From Limanda limanda (lineage: Eukaryota; Chordata; Actinopteri; Pleuronectiformes; Pleuronectidae), in contig NC_083646.1 of the NCBI RefSeq assembly GCF_963576545.1, positions 19,850,663-19,914,662 of the forward strand: 64,000 bases of DNA. Direction: 5' to 3'. The notes beneath the pieces were generated by a model. It was not told the origin of the DNA, made no database searches, and saw only the letters and a list, made by a program, of their open reading frames with translations. Both the position numbers and the translations under genes were made by a program. Positions within the stretch are counted from its first letter, which is position 1, and each line of letters opens with the position of its first letter. Shown here piece after piece: positions 13,801-25,800 of this stretch.

Positions 13801-16800
13801 CATTTGATGCAGGTAAAGTGATCTATTGAAGGGCTAACCCCGAGAAAGACCTGATCAGAATGGAAGAGAGACAACTTTTTATAAAAAACACATGTACGCG
13901 CACACACACAAACACAAGCCATGCTGCATACTGAATAGTGTATTTACTGGGGGGAGCGGAAAGATCATGGCAGAGGTATTTTTAATCCCCCTGACTTCAA
14001 TTAACCCACCGTGAAAATGTCTCTCACACACGACAATTAAAGCTCCCAAAACCGAGGACTAACCTTGCAGACCCTACTGGAGGGAACTGCTGATGTAATT
14101 GGCCTTAATTAGTTCTGTTTGTTTTCTCTTCCATTTCTTTGCCTTGCTTTAAGCAGATTAAGATTTATTTTAAAATGTTGTTTCACAAACCTCCCCTCCA
14201 ACGCACAATTTTCAGCTACAATCTAGAAAAGGTGTACAAGATACCACCACATAAACTAGACTCACTGACTTTCTGTGTACATTCTTGACTAAAGAAATGT
14301 AGCACGCCTTAACTGTACTGCCACTCCTACTTCTTCAGAGAAATCCAGTGTATTCACTCTGTGATAAAAGGTGTGCATTATTCAAGCCATACGATGTAGG
14401 TGCCTCATTTTGGCAAAAAAAGTGTGTCTTTTTTATTGAGTATCCCCAAATTATTAAAAGCAAACACGTCTTTAAATATTGAAACGAACATTGGTTTCAA
14501 AGCCAACACTGATGAACACATCCACACACTGAAACTCGACAGGGGCATGGGAAGAAGGTTTGCTCACGGCCAAATAAAGTTCATTCTTCCTTTGAAGCCA
14601 TTTCAAATCTTATTTCTTGGTTATCACAATGAGCAAGGTAGCTTAATTATAAATCATTTTTAAAAAAACATTTGCAGACAAAAGGTGGCAAAGGAAACTG
14701 AGAGTTGAATGATGAAGGGAAAGCAAGGACACTGGAAGCCACTAAAATCTCAAGGAGTAGAATATTAAGTGGAGGCGTCAAGGCCCATTGGATGGACAAT
14801 GACGGATGGTGAAGAGTCAAAGAATATGAAGCAGGTGATGCCGCTTTTTTGCCAGCTATAGACAAAGCAAAGGAGATATCATGAGTAACATTGACGTTAC
14901 TTTTGGATCCGCGCTGCAGTACAGACATTTGATTTATTTTCAGGACAATATTCAGGAGGGGCTGTATGTGAAAACACAAATGTCTGTTCGCTGATTGACA
15001 TTTTCAAGAACTTTTTCAGCCCAACCCCAGGTAAAATATATATGAAAGAAATTGTCCCTTACTGTAATGTTTGGATGGGAAATTTCTCTGTTGTGAACGT
15101 TTCTGACACAGATTTTCTCCTTTTCCGTTTTTCCTAGGTGAAACTCCAGAATACATCCGAAGGTTTTCCTGAGTTTGCATGTCTTTAAGGTCTGAAAACA
15201 GTTTAGCAGCTGAACTACCTTGTAAATGTGAGCCACCCGATGACTTAAAGAAAAAAAATGTGTATTATAATTTAGTAAATGTATTCTACATTTGTAAAGT
15301 GAATTGAAAGGTCATGCTTGAATTATCTTAAAAGCAGACCTCATATAACAAGAGGTGGTGGTGTAAGAATAATTAATGTCTTTTTTCATTCAAATTAGTG
15401 GTGACTAAGACAATTTTCTGTGGTGCGTCAGTTCCACCTCCACAATGGCCCAAAGTACTTAAATGAATAGATCAGTACAAGCACCAGTTTGAATCATTGA
15501 TTCAAATGGTCTTTCGCCTTAATTGAGGTGTAATTTTGTTTTAAAGGCGTGAGGGGGTTGCTTCACTTATTACTGTTTAATGTTTTGGTTTGACTACACA
15601 GACCCATTGCTTTTCAGAAAATAAATTAGGTTATTGAGGCTTAGTTAATTTTACCAAAGCAGAGCTCATTTAAAATAAATAAAGTAGTGTATCCAAAGTT
15701 TGCATAAAGGACATGTTGATATGGGTTTTATGATATGTAGATCCTAAGGCATCCTTGCCCTCAGTATACGACACAAAACTCTGGGCAGCCTCTTAGGAGC
15801 AAAGTGCTGCAAACTAATGAAACAAAACTCACAATCACAAAATGTATGGCCTACAAAAAGGAGAAGCATTCGGGGGAAAACACTCGCATTGCACTGGATT
15901 TATTATACTTTGGAGTCATTTGGCAGCCAGAGGCACGGGAGGTACAGACCTTTTGGTATTGACTTGTCACAGCAGGACAAGCAAACGTGTAACTAATAAC
16001 ATTAAAGACTGCTTGGATCCATTTAGTTTCCAGTGCACCATACCAATGGGCCAGCACGCACAATTGCGATGCCTAGAAATGGAATGCAGCCATGATTAAT
16101 GTTATTAGTTACACTTGTGCTTGTCAAAATGTCAAAATGTCTGCTTTTAGAAAGGTGTGTTGTTCATAGAGAGTGAGTAAAGAATGGACTCTTATTTTCA
16201 AAAGTACTGACAAATCCTGGCAGTTAATTTCCAAGAGATAAACAATGGAATGCTGATGATCCTAAACATGTCTCCAAAGGAACAAGAAACTGTTCACAGT
16301 CATGACTTTGAGGGGAAATAAACTTCTGTTACAGCTCAATCACACAGTGACTGTGACCCAACAACCAAAATATATCCTGTTAACCCGACATACTCCATAA
16401 TCAGTGTTGGGGAGTAACGGAATACATGTAACGGCGTTACGTATTTAGAATACAAATTATGAGTAACTGTATTCCGTTACAGTTACAAATTAAATAGATG
16501 GTATTCAGAATACAGTTACATTGTTGAAATCAGTGGATTACATGACGGTACTTCTCTGTTTCACGAGTTTAATCACTGTCTCGTAAATCCACCGGAGGCA
16601 AAGCCCCCAGGAAGCAGCTGGAGACCAGGGCTGCCGTATGAGCGCCCGGGACCCCGGCGGCGTGAAGAAGCCTCACCGCGACCGGCTCGGGACCGAGGCT
16701 CTGAGAGAGTTCCGTCGCTACCAGAAATCTACGGAGCTGCTGATCCGCAAGCTGCCCTTCCTGCGCCTGATGAGAGAAGACCGACCTGCGCTCCCAGAGC

Positions 16801-19800
16801 TCTGCTGTCATGGCTCTGCAGGAGGCCAGCGAGGCACGCCGGGTTCACACCGGACGCTGAAGCGACGCTAAAATAATATCACCCGTTGACCCAGTAGTAT
16901 AAAAGCATATAGTCACTTCTTGCTCCAACATTAACTGCAACAGCGTCCCAATTTAATGTCATCCATCTTCAAGAACTTCTCCGCTGTTTGCTCCATTCAA
17001 TGTCGGGTGTGGAGGGTAAATTACGTATTCTCCGCCCCCCCCCTCTCTTTTTATCTTTATGACTGCTTGTGTGTCTGTATGGAGGGGCAGAGGGGGGCAT
17101 TTAATAATGTGATCGGTCAAATTGGTAAATTTAAAACTCCAGGACAACAGAAGGGGAATACAAACTATGGGATGCATGCTTATAAATCATATAAAATATG
17201 TCATCAATATCGTTTAAAATCATTTTTCAGTGTGTTTCCTGGAGCGATACGCTCGCGTCAAGCTCAAACTAAAATAGACTCGACGCCGAAACGATCGTAG
17301 CACGGCGCGAGGCAGCCTTGGCACAGGGGGGGGGTCCTTCAGCCTCTGGTGGGACCGGCACAGAGGTGGGAGTGGATGGGAGCCGGACATCCAGCGGCCC
17401 GCAGCATCGGTGGAGAGAGAGTTTAAACTGCTGCTGCTCCCCTGACTATAAAAACGCCGCAATCATACACTTAAAAAATGCAATACAAACCGGAAGTATT
17501 CCAAGTATTCAGAATACGTTACTCAGATAAGTTAATGTAATGGAATACGTTACAGATTACATTTTTGTGCATGTATTCTGTATTCTGTAACGGAATACGT
17601 TTTCAAAGTATCCTTCCCAACACTGTCCATAATTAAGAATGAAGATTAAAAAAAACACCCTAAAGAAATGACAAAGACTTTCATGAAGTGAAAGCAGTGA
17701 TTTCTTCTCCCTCCAAGTTGTTGAATAAGCTCATTAGGAGCAACTGTGTCCTGTTCTCCTGCCATGGTTGTGTGATAGAAACAAAACATACCACCAGTAA
17801 TTAGGGATGCACCGATCCGATATTTGTATCGTATCGGTACCGATATAGAAGAAATTTCTAGATCGGGTATCGGTGACAATGGGCCGATCCATATTGGCTG
17901 ATCTATTCAGTGTAATTCTATGCTGTGCGCTGTGAGTGGCGTCATACGCAAGCAACACGCCGTGCGGAGCCGACAGTGCCCGGCGCCTCTCCCCCGGTTC
18001 CTGGTGCAAGCCGAGCCGCCTCCACCGGGGCCGCGGTGCTCCCCGGAGCCGGGCTGCCGGCTGCTGGTGCTGCTGCCGCGGTACTTGCCCACTCCGCACG
18101 CCACCGCCGCTAGCTTCCCCCGGGCGGCTGTGAACCCCGGTCCGGCTCCCGCACCCGCTCCGGGTCCCGCACCCGGTCCGGGTTCCGGTCCGGCTCCCGG
18201 GCCGGCCCGGTGCCGGACGGGTCCCGGTCCGGATCTCCCGCCCTGCTCAGTTTGAACGGAACCGGCGGAGCTGCAAAGTTGGTGAACTCGCCCAGGGGTG
18301 ACTTAGAACCATAGACTGTATATATAAAGCTTAGAACTGGTGCGGACCAGGGGAATCCGACTGTTTAATTAGTATCGGTATCGGATCGGTATCGGCCGAT
18401 ACTAAACCTCAGATATCGGTATCGGTATCGGAGGTGAAAAAAGCGGATCGGTGCATTCCTACCAGTAATGCAGATCAATGTAAAGGTTTACCACAAGTGG
18501 ACAGCTATAATTCGAACCTAAGGTCTAATCAGTCAAGATATGTTAAAACTCATGCATATGCGTGTGGGGCCTTTAGATGGCGTTGTTTCAAGGGCATTAG
18601 ATAGTTTCAGATTATAGTTTTTACAGGTAAAAACATTTTAGAGAATTGTTTAAATGACAGCTATTTTTATAGGGACTTGCTCTGGGCTTTCCTTTAGGAG
18701 TTTTAATCCTTGCAGCCAGTTTTCCCACTGTAAGGATGCATTGTTTTTATCTAACTGCTCAATCATATTCACATCACCTGAAATTGTGAGGCTAATTGGT
18801 TTGCTGAGCAATTCAAACAATGGCAGCAGGAGCGACATACGAAACCAATAACTGAAAAGAGGGTGCCAATCAGCAGAAATCAACCTCGTTAATGACCACA
18901 AGATGTTTATACACCAAGAAAATCTTTCTGTGCTCTTTTTAATTAAGTGTCTTGTTAGGATTGGAGTAACAACAACCTGTTATATGTGGTCGTATCAGAT
19001 GTCCAAAAGAAATGCTCATTGGCTAAGAAAAGGCTGCTGTGTGTTGTCTGAGGTGCCCGGCTGAAATCAAAACATCTCTAATTACTGAATCAGGACACAT
19101 CAGCAACAAGCTCCCTTAAAATTTGTTTGACAACTGTTCCCATCCTCTGGGCCAAGCCGAAGCATAACATGAGCCCAGACAAGGGAACTGGCAGCCCTGC
19201 CACCTGTGCTGGGCAGAGAGCTGGTAGCTTGGCATGGGGCTGTGGGACCGCCAGAGGGAATACAACACAAATACTTCTTAGGAGGAAAAACCCAATACTA
19301 AATATGCAAACGTTTTTTAATTAGTTTGTATGTATGAAGTGAAGACATTAGCAAACTTGCATGAGAAATATATTTTATCCAAGCAATTATTTGGGGGATG
19401 GAGCTATTCCCTCATAGTAGAGCCAAAGTAATAACTCCAAATGAAGGTTCTCTTGGGTTGTCATTGATGGACTGCTCTCGTCACAAAAAGATTACACAAA
19501 ACCCTTCCGTGGCTATTTAAAGACATCATTTTCAGGAAATGAATGCTTCATTTCCAGGGCATAATTACTAACAGGACGTTGGTTGGGTACTCACATCATT
19601 CGTCTCTCCAACAGTATATTGCTTAATAAATCCTCCAATCGTTGCGCCAGGGACGGAGGGAGGATTTGATAGCAGAGTGGAAAGATCAAGAGTATTAGCA
19701 AAGAGAAAAGTGAACCTGGCTTTTTCCAGGGCTCTGGGGCAAGGACACAGCCAGGCCAGAGTCATGGGATCCATGCACAGCTCCATTAAGTCCACTTAGT

Positions 19801-22800
19801 GTTAATTTTGGTCGTTTCATACAAGTTTGGACTCTAAAAAAAAGTTTGTCTTTACAGCTTTCCCCAGCTCTGTCAGTAATTTATTCCTCATCTCTGTGTC
19901 TATCATTCATGCTGTGCACTGCCAAACGAACCGAATTGAGCCAAACAGAGTGGCGCCCCTCCATCTCCATCGTCTAGGTTTACAAATTCTGTTGTTTTTA
20001 CCCAGCCTGAGTATACACATTGTCCGATCACACTGTTTGTGTGTGTGAGTGTGAGAGACTAGCTGAATTCTGAATGAATGCGCAGCTGTGAAGAAAGATT
20101 TGACGCCTCTAAGAAAAGTATGGATCATTATGTGATAATCAGTGTTGATATTGTGCTGCTGTTTCATACAAATCTAAGTTTAAATTGTAGCAGGTAAGAT
20201 ATATCAGCAGAATCTGTGATAGAGACAGAGAGCGAGATAGAACATAGCAGCAGAGTTAGTGTGTGTGACGCCGCTACCTTTCCCTTAAGTTCTGGGACTA
20301 TCATACAGAAGCTACACAATTTGTTTATAGTAATCAACCACTTAAAGTGATGAATTTGCCCAGATGTCAAACATGAAGTTGTTTGCACTGGACAAGAATT
20401 GTCGGGAGGCGGCGGCAGCTGCCGCTTAATTCTCTGTGCAGATAAAGCCCCGTAAAAGATGGGATTGTGAAAAGTAGTAAAGGAAAGATCCAACGTCAGT
20501 GATTGCTGAGGAGGAAGAAGGGACATTGTGGGCAAGAAGGGGCAGAGGCAGCTCTTTCACCTTACCAAGTGAGTTAGAGGGGAAAAGGGAGGGGGAAAGA
20601 AGGAAAAAAAAAGAAAAAAGAGCAGGCTAATTCGGTTCTATATCTTCAGGATACCTCCACCTGCTCCTAAATACCAGTGACATGGGTTGAATGTTAAGCA
20701 TACTTCCCAAAATTGGTAATGAGCAGCAGTTAGTTGATGTAATCCCGGGAAAGGAATCATGATGTACAAGTCTGAATTGCACTGAGCCTATTTTCATTTC
20801 ATTGTTCAACTAACTGGAATTCAAACATTGCTGAGAATTTTTCTATTCACACAGAAATACCTTGATGAGTCACTGCAGTTTTACCTCATCTGTTAGAGGA
20901 AAGGATAATTAACCCGTTGACTTCTTTTTTTCCCCTATAGTGCACTGCATCCTATGAAAACATTTCTAAGTGCTAGATGTTAGGATTCTCTTTGAAGCCA
21001 CTTACTTCACTTAAATCGTTTGTGTTGTTGGGCAGTGAAGTCTAAGCATTGTGCACTCCATGAGTATAAGCATGTCAGAAAGGAGCTGCAGGCCACAGGT
21101 CGGGTTTCTCATGACAGCAGTTTTTGAGTATGAAAAAAACAAATAAAAACGTAGACAGGTGCAATGCGAAAACCCACACGCCATCAAATATACATAGACT
21201 ATGTTGACACCGTGCCAAGGTTGGCAAGAGCCAGGGTCCACCACATGGGCCAGTACAGAGAGAAGCCGCAGAGTTAGGTGTTGGGTACAATTGACAAACA
21301 CATAAAATTTAGCGCTAAAACTACCACTTGATGTAGCTTCAAGCATCATTGGAAAAAACTCATCCCTTATGAAAGAAAATTGCTTTTATGCAACTAATAA
21401 ACACAAAATATAAATGCACCCAGTACAGCACATACCTTCACCAAGGCCAAACAGCCTCGACTTAAATCAAGCTGCACCAAATTGCACACAATGATGGATG
21501 TCAGTCCTCAAAATCGTTTTTTTTTCATCAAGATTCATGAATTTCTCCCTGTGAAATTGGTAGAAATGTTGAGAGAAAAAAACGATCTCACAATTCTTAG
21601 GTGAAGGGGAAAAAACTCCTGGATCTTTGTCCGGATCCATGCCAATATTTAATAGGGTTCTTTCTTGGCCCGTGTCCCATACTTCCCTCGAGTTTCGTAG
21701 AAACCGTCCAGTAGTTTTTGCTTACAAAGAAACAAGCAAATGACTGTGAAATGTCTGATGTAAACTTTTTCTGCCACAGTCCTTAATCTTTGTGTAGAGC
21801 TTTGTTTTATTGCTGATACCGCAACAATAGAAGAGGCCGAAAGCACATTATCAAAATGTCGAAAGAATAACTGCCTGCACATATCTCTCCATACATTGTC
21901 AATGAGAGCGCGTCAGCACATGGGCAATAGCGGAGATTGGGTTCAGCAAAGGCTTTTTTCCTCTTATTTTAATTGGAGTCTACAGTGCGCACTTGATTAC
22001 TCCCTTTGTCACATTACTCATGTTGGTCACTTGTGCTGCCACGGACTGTCCTGCAAGTACAGCTCCACACTGGCATCTGTTGATGGAAGAGCAGCATAGC
22101 ACAGGCGCGTGCACACACACACAGCTTTACTTCATGTCAATCACACACCTACATATACCCACAAAACCCCACACACTCACACAGCTGCCTGATCCTGTCC
22201 ATCTCTCCTTCAGAGGTATAGATTGGAGGAGTAATACAGATCTGAGGGGCCTGTAGCCGGCTTTCAGGTTAAAAAACACACGACAACACACGTCCAGCTA
22301 AACACAGCAGAGAGACAGATCAACGCACTGAATAAACGTGTGCAGGGTGGCTGATTAGAGAACAGAATACGAACTGCTCCGCGGACTCTTTCTAGAACTA
22401 AATCTCCAGCTTTATCTCGGGGGTGTAACGATTAGCTGATATGCATCAGAAAGTCAATACAATAGTCAGAGATACGGCTACGGTGACAGAAAAGAAATGC
22501 AGATCCAACTAAAATCAGAGAGAGATTTATTAGAAATTGATACAAATGTCAAAAATATATTTTAGCCAAATTACCTCCTGCCTCATGCATTTGAATGAAT
22601 GTGTGTACTCGTTTTGAGTACAGGCCTTACGGAGTGAGGACATTAGGGAAAGGGACGACATTTTAACCATTGCTCCCTTTTTCAAATGGCTATTGGAGGG
22701 TTTAGACTCACTTTTAGGGTGGGTTAGAATTGTCATTAGGCATTTAGCTTTGAAGGTCAATCTTAGAGGTGGAGCTAGGGAATGCTCTTTTCCAAACGTG

Positions 22801-25800
22801 TGGTCTAACAAAAATGGAAGTGCAAGGTTGTGTGCCTGCGTGTCCCTCCACTTCTCCTGCCAACTTTCAAAATCAAATACCTACTTCAGGCCATTCGCTT
22901 CCACGGATAGAGAGGAAGTAGCGTGGTACAGAATAATAGAGTGCAGATTGAAACATCTCTTTCAGAAGAAATCGACCCAGCAAGTTGCAACAACACAAGT
23001 GGGAGCAACTACTTCCAAAAACATGCTGGCTCCTAAAGTAAGTACTCCTTGTTTAAGGCAATAAGCAGTTTCCGTGTGGCATTGTTTACGCAGATGACAC
23101 TGACCCTGGTATAGCCAGTCTGCAGCGTTTCACTGGAGACTATTAATTTATCACTTCCCCTTGCTTGTCCTTACTGATGTGGCATTTGGCACAGTATTGG
23201 GGGCATGCCGTTTTTAGCCCATGAATTAAATTAGAAGTGATCAACTGAGCGGAGAAATATGAACTTCATTACTTCTGTTGGGTTCTAGATATTTGGACGA
23301 TTTTCAATGTCTGAGATTAAGTTCGCAGATCCTCCGCAAAGACATGATTGTTTCAAAGTCACACCAAACTCTGTTGTTCTGTGTGCCGTTGTATCTGCAG
23401 TGGGTCGAGGCAACCTGCCCCACCATCAGCACAGATGAACACTGACTATTGGTTGCTATGGTGTAGACGAGAGAGAAGAGAAGAGGGTGGTCGAGCTGGT
23501 CAGCTGTGTGCGTAGGCAGACAATTCAGGCTCGAGTATGAAAACAAAACAACCAAATGTATAGGAATAAGATAAATTTGTCATGTTTTGCCTGCATGCTA
23601 CTTTTACTTGGAGTACCGCTCTTTCCATTGCGGTGAGTTAGTGGATGAAGTCATGAGTGCTGCATAAACACACTGAACAGAGACGAGCATTCTGCAGTTC
23701 ACGGAGTCCTCTTCTTTGTACTGTGCCGTCCTTCATCGGAAATCATTTTGACACAAACAACACTCACAACATGATAACTACCAGCATGTTTCAAATTGGA
23801 ATTTGGGTGTGTAGCGACAGAAAACGTGATGTCTGTCAGTTTCAGGAGCTCGATCTAAAGCCCTGTTGAGAGGAATTCGGTTGTAGCCGTGGGAATTTTT
23901 CAAAGGGTTTGTGTCAAGGAGCTCCTCACTGAAGGCCTTGTTAACTTAGAGAGAGTGACAGATGGAAAATCCAGCGCATCAAGAGTCAACAACACAACAA
24001 ACCATGACACACACACACAAACAGAGTCAGCTGGTTCTGCCACTAACGACCTTTAGCCATCACTGGCACGTGTGTCTCTCGTAGAATTTTCGACAGTTGC
24101 TCGTTAGCAGTGGAACATGGTTTTCCCCTTTTCCATTGGCCCTCACATCTTCTCACCTTCCCATTCTTCAGTCTGACTTGCAGCAGATTTTGCACTACCA
24201 CACTGTCCTTGTGCTAACAATGATCGGGCAACAAACAAGGCTCTATAGAGGAAAGGCTGAGGTCAGAGGTCATGGCATCCTTAAATGTGAATGCGGACAG
24301 GCGGCCGATTGGCTAAGGAAATGCGAACGTGGGCAGATTAGAACAAACCCTCGACTCCATCCCTGCACCACTACCCTCCCATATCAACCCAGGCACTGAC
24401 AATGTAGGACACCCAGCACCTAGTTAGGTTAGTTTAAAGTCAGCATTGTCCTTAACACTGCGTCTGGGGACATTTCACACATGCACGCGCACACACACGA
24501 TTAGGGAATTGCTGTTATGACTTTCTCCTAGCTTCGAAAATCCATTGTTTCTTTAAGGAACGTGGTAATTCTATTGGGTGACTCCCTTCCTAACCTGTTT
24601 CTTTGGATTTGTCATATTTTACAGCTTATGACAATGGTGCTTTCACACATATTTAAGGATAAGACGACAAAGGTAATTCATCTTCTGACACCTTGGCAGC
24701 TAAATTAAACGATTAACTCATGGCACTCCTGTCTGATAAATACCAGATAAATGCCACCAGTGCATAACGATCTCTTATAACCACATAAGAGGAGAGAGAG
24801 TTGTAAGAAGAGCCACTGACTTCTATGAGCAGAATGCTGGGCACTAATTACAGTAAAATAGATTTGTGGATATCCATCACTTTTCCCCACAATTGTCAAG
24901 GACTGCCAAATAAAACAATGCCAACAGACAAAAGGTTTCCACAACAAAAACACATTTTTCACACATTTATTATATTAAGTATTTTCAGTGCAATTTGGAA
25001 TATACATTTTTGAGTTTGGGAGAGATAAAAGAAAGTATAGAGTGCTCTCATTTACCTTCGTCGAAGTCTGCATCATCCTCAGTGTGCTGGGGGAAGGGGA
25101 AGCAGTTTGTGATCTCCAGCCGGTCTTCGACGACCAGGCCCAGCAGGACGCCCTGAACCACCTCGCTCCCTTGGCCCTCTTCCTGGTAGTGCTTAATAAT
25201 CTTTAGCACAACCTGTGAAAACAAACATTTGAGTAAAATCACTGAAGTATTGAACTACTGCAAAAGAACAGCGCTGTAGAGGGAAGACGTCTTCATCCTT
25301 CGAATAACCATTTCTTTTTCAGAACCTGAACTGATTTAGTAATTTTCCCCATTGTGCATTTTGTGGTTTACAGAATTTACTTGTCAACATTTGATTTATG
25401 CTGTTCAATTTGATTGGATTTCTGCTCCAAATGTCTATTTGTGCTCATTTGTTTTTTTAGGGTTAGTTTGGTTGATGTTTCTTTACAAGATGCTTTGCTT
25501 TCTTCTTTCCCTCCGGAAGCAGAGCTGTGGTTTTCCTTTGTTTGTATATATGCAGGCTAGGGCTATCAAAATTAACGTGTTAACGCTGGATGATTCATTT
25601 GTGGAATTAACGCGTCATTTTTTTTAAAACACATTAACACATGTGCAGAATGACCTGCTCCATGTGCCCATATCCGCCCCCACTCACTCACTCAGAGCGA
25701 CACACGCAGTGAGATCAGAGCTCGTTCACGTTAAGCAGACCGTCAGTGGCTTTGAAGAGGAACCGTGAAATACAGAGTTTCTCTGGTTAAAGCTGCTCAG

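Larger units (their letters stand above)
1804..25055 (-). other. EIF3H intron 2 (23.3 kb)
   Basis: No conserved exon of any other gene was found in it on either strand. It holds the Tc1 remnant, several hAT-type elements, a SINE, two copies of a TTAGG-rich minisatellite-like repeat and many AC/GT tracts, each listed apart. Stretches with no recognised feature: 1.8-4.6, 5.4-6.4, 6.8-8.1, 8.9-10.9, 12.6-15.9, 18.5-21.4 and 22.9-25.0 kb. These are ordinary unique-looking intron DNA with purine-rich patches. Confidence 0.8.

Noticed and set aside
17920..18260. Pro/Ala-rich protein of about 110 residues
   Set aside because: Three overlapping frames are all open because the DNA is GC-rich; it lies wholly inside a transposon and has no known family.
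18300..18335. TATA-box promoter (TATATATAAA) in the 17802 element
   Set aside because: It is part of an ACTGTATATA-type word common in fish repeats and has no gene next to it.
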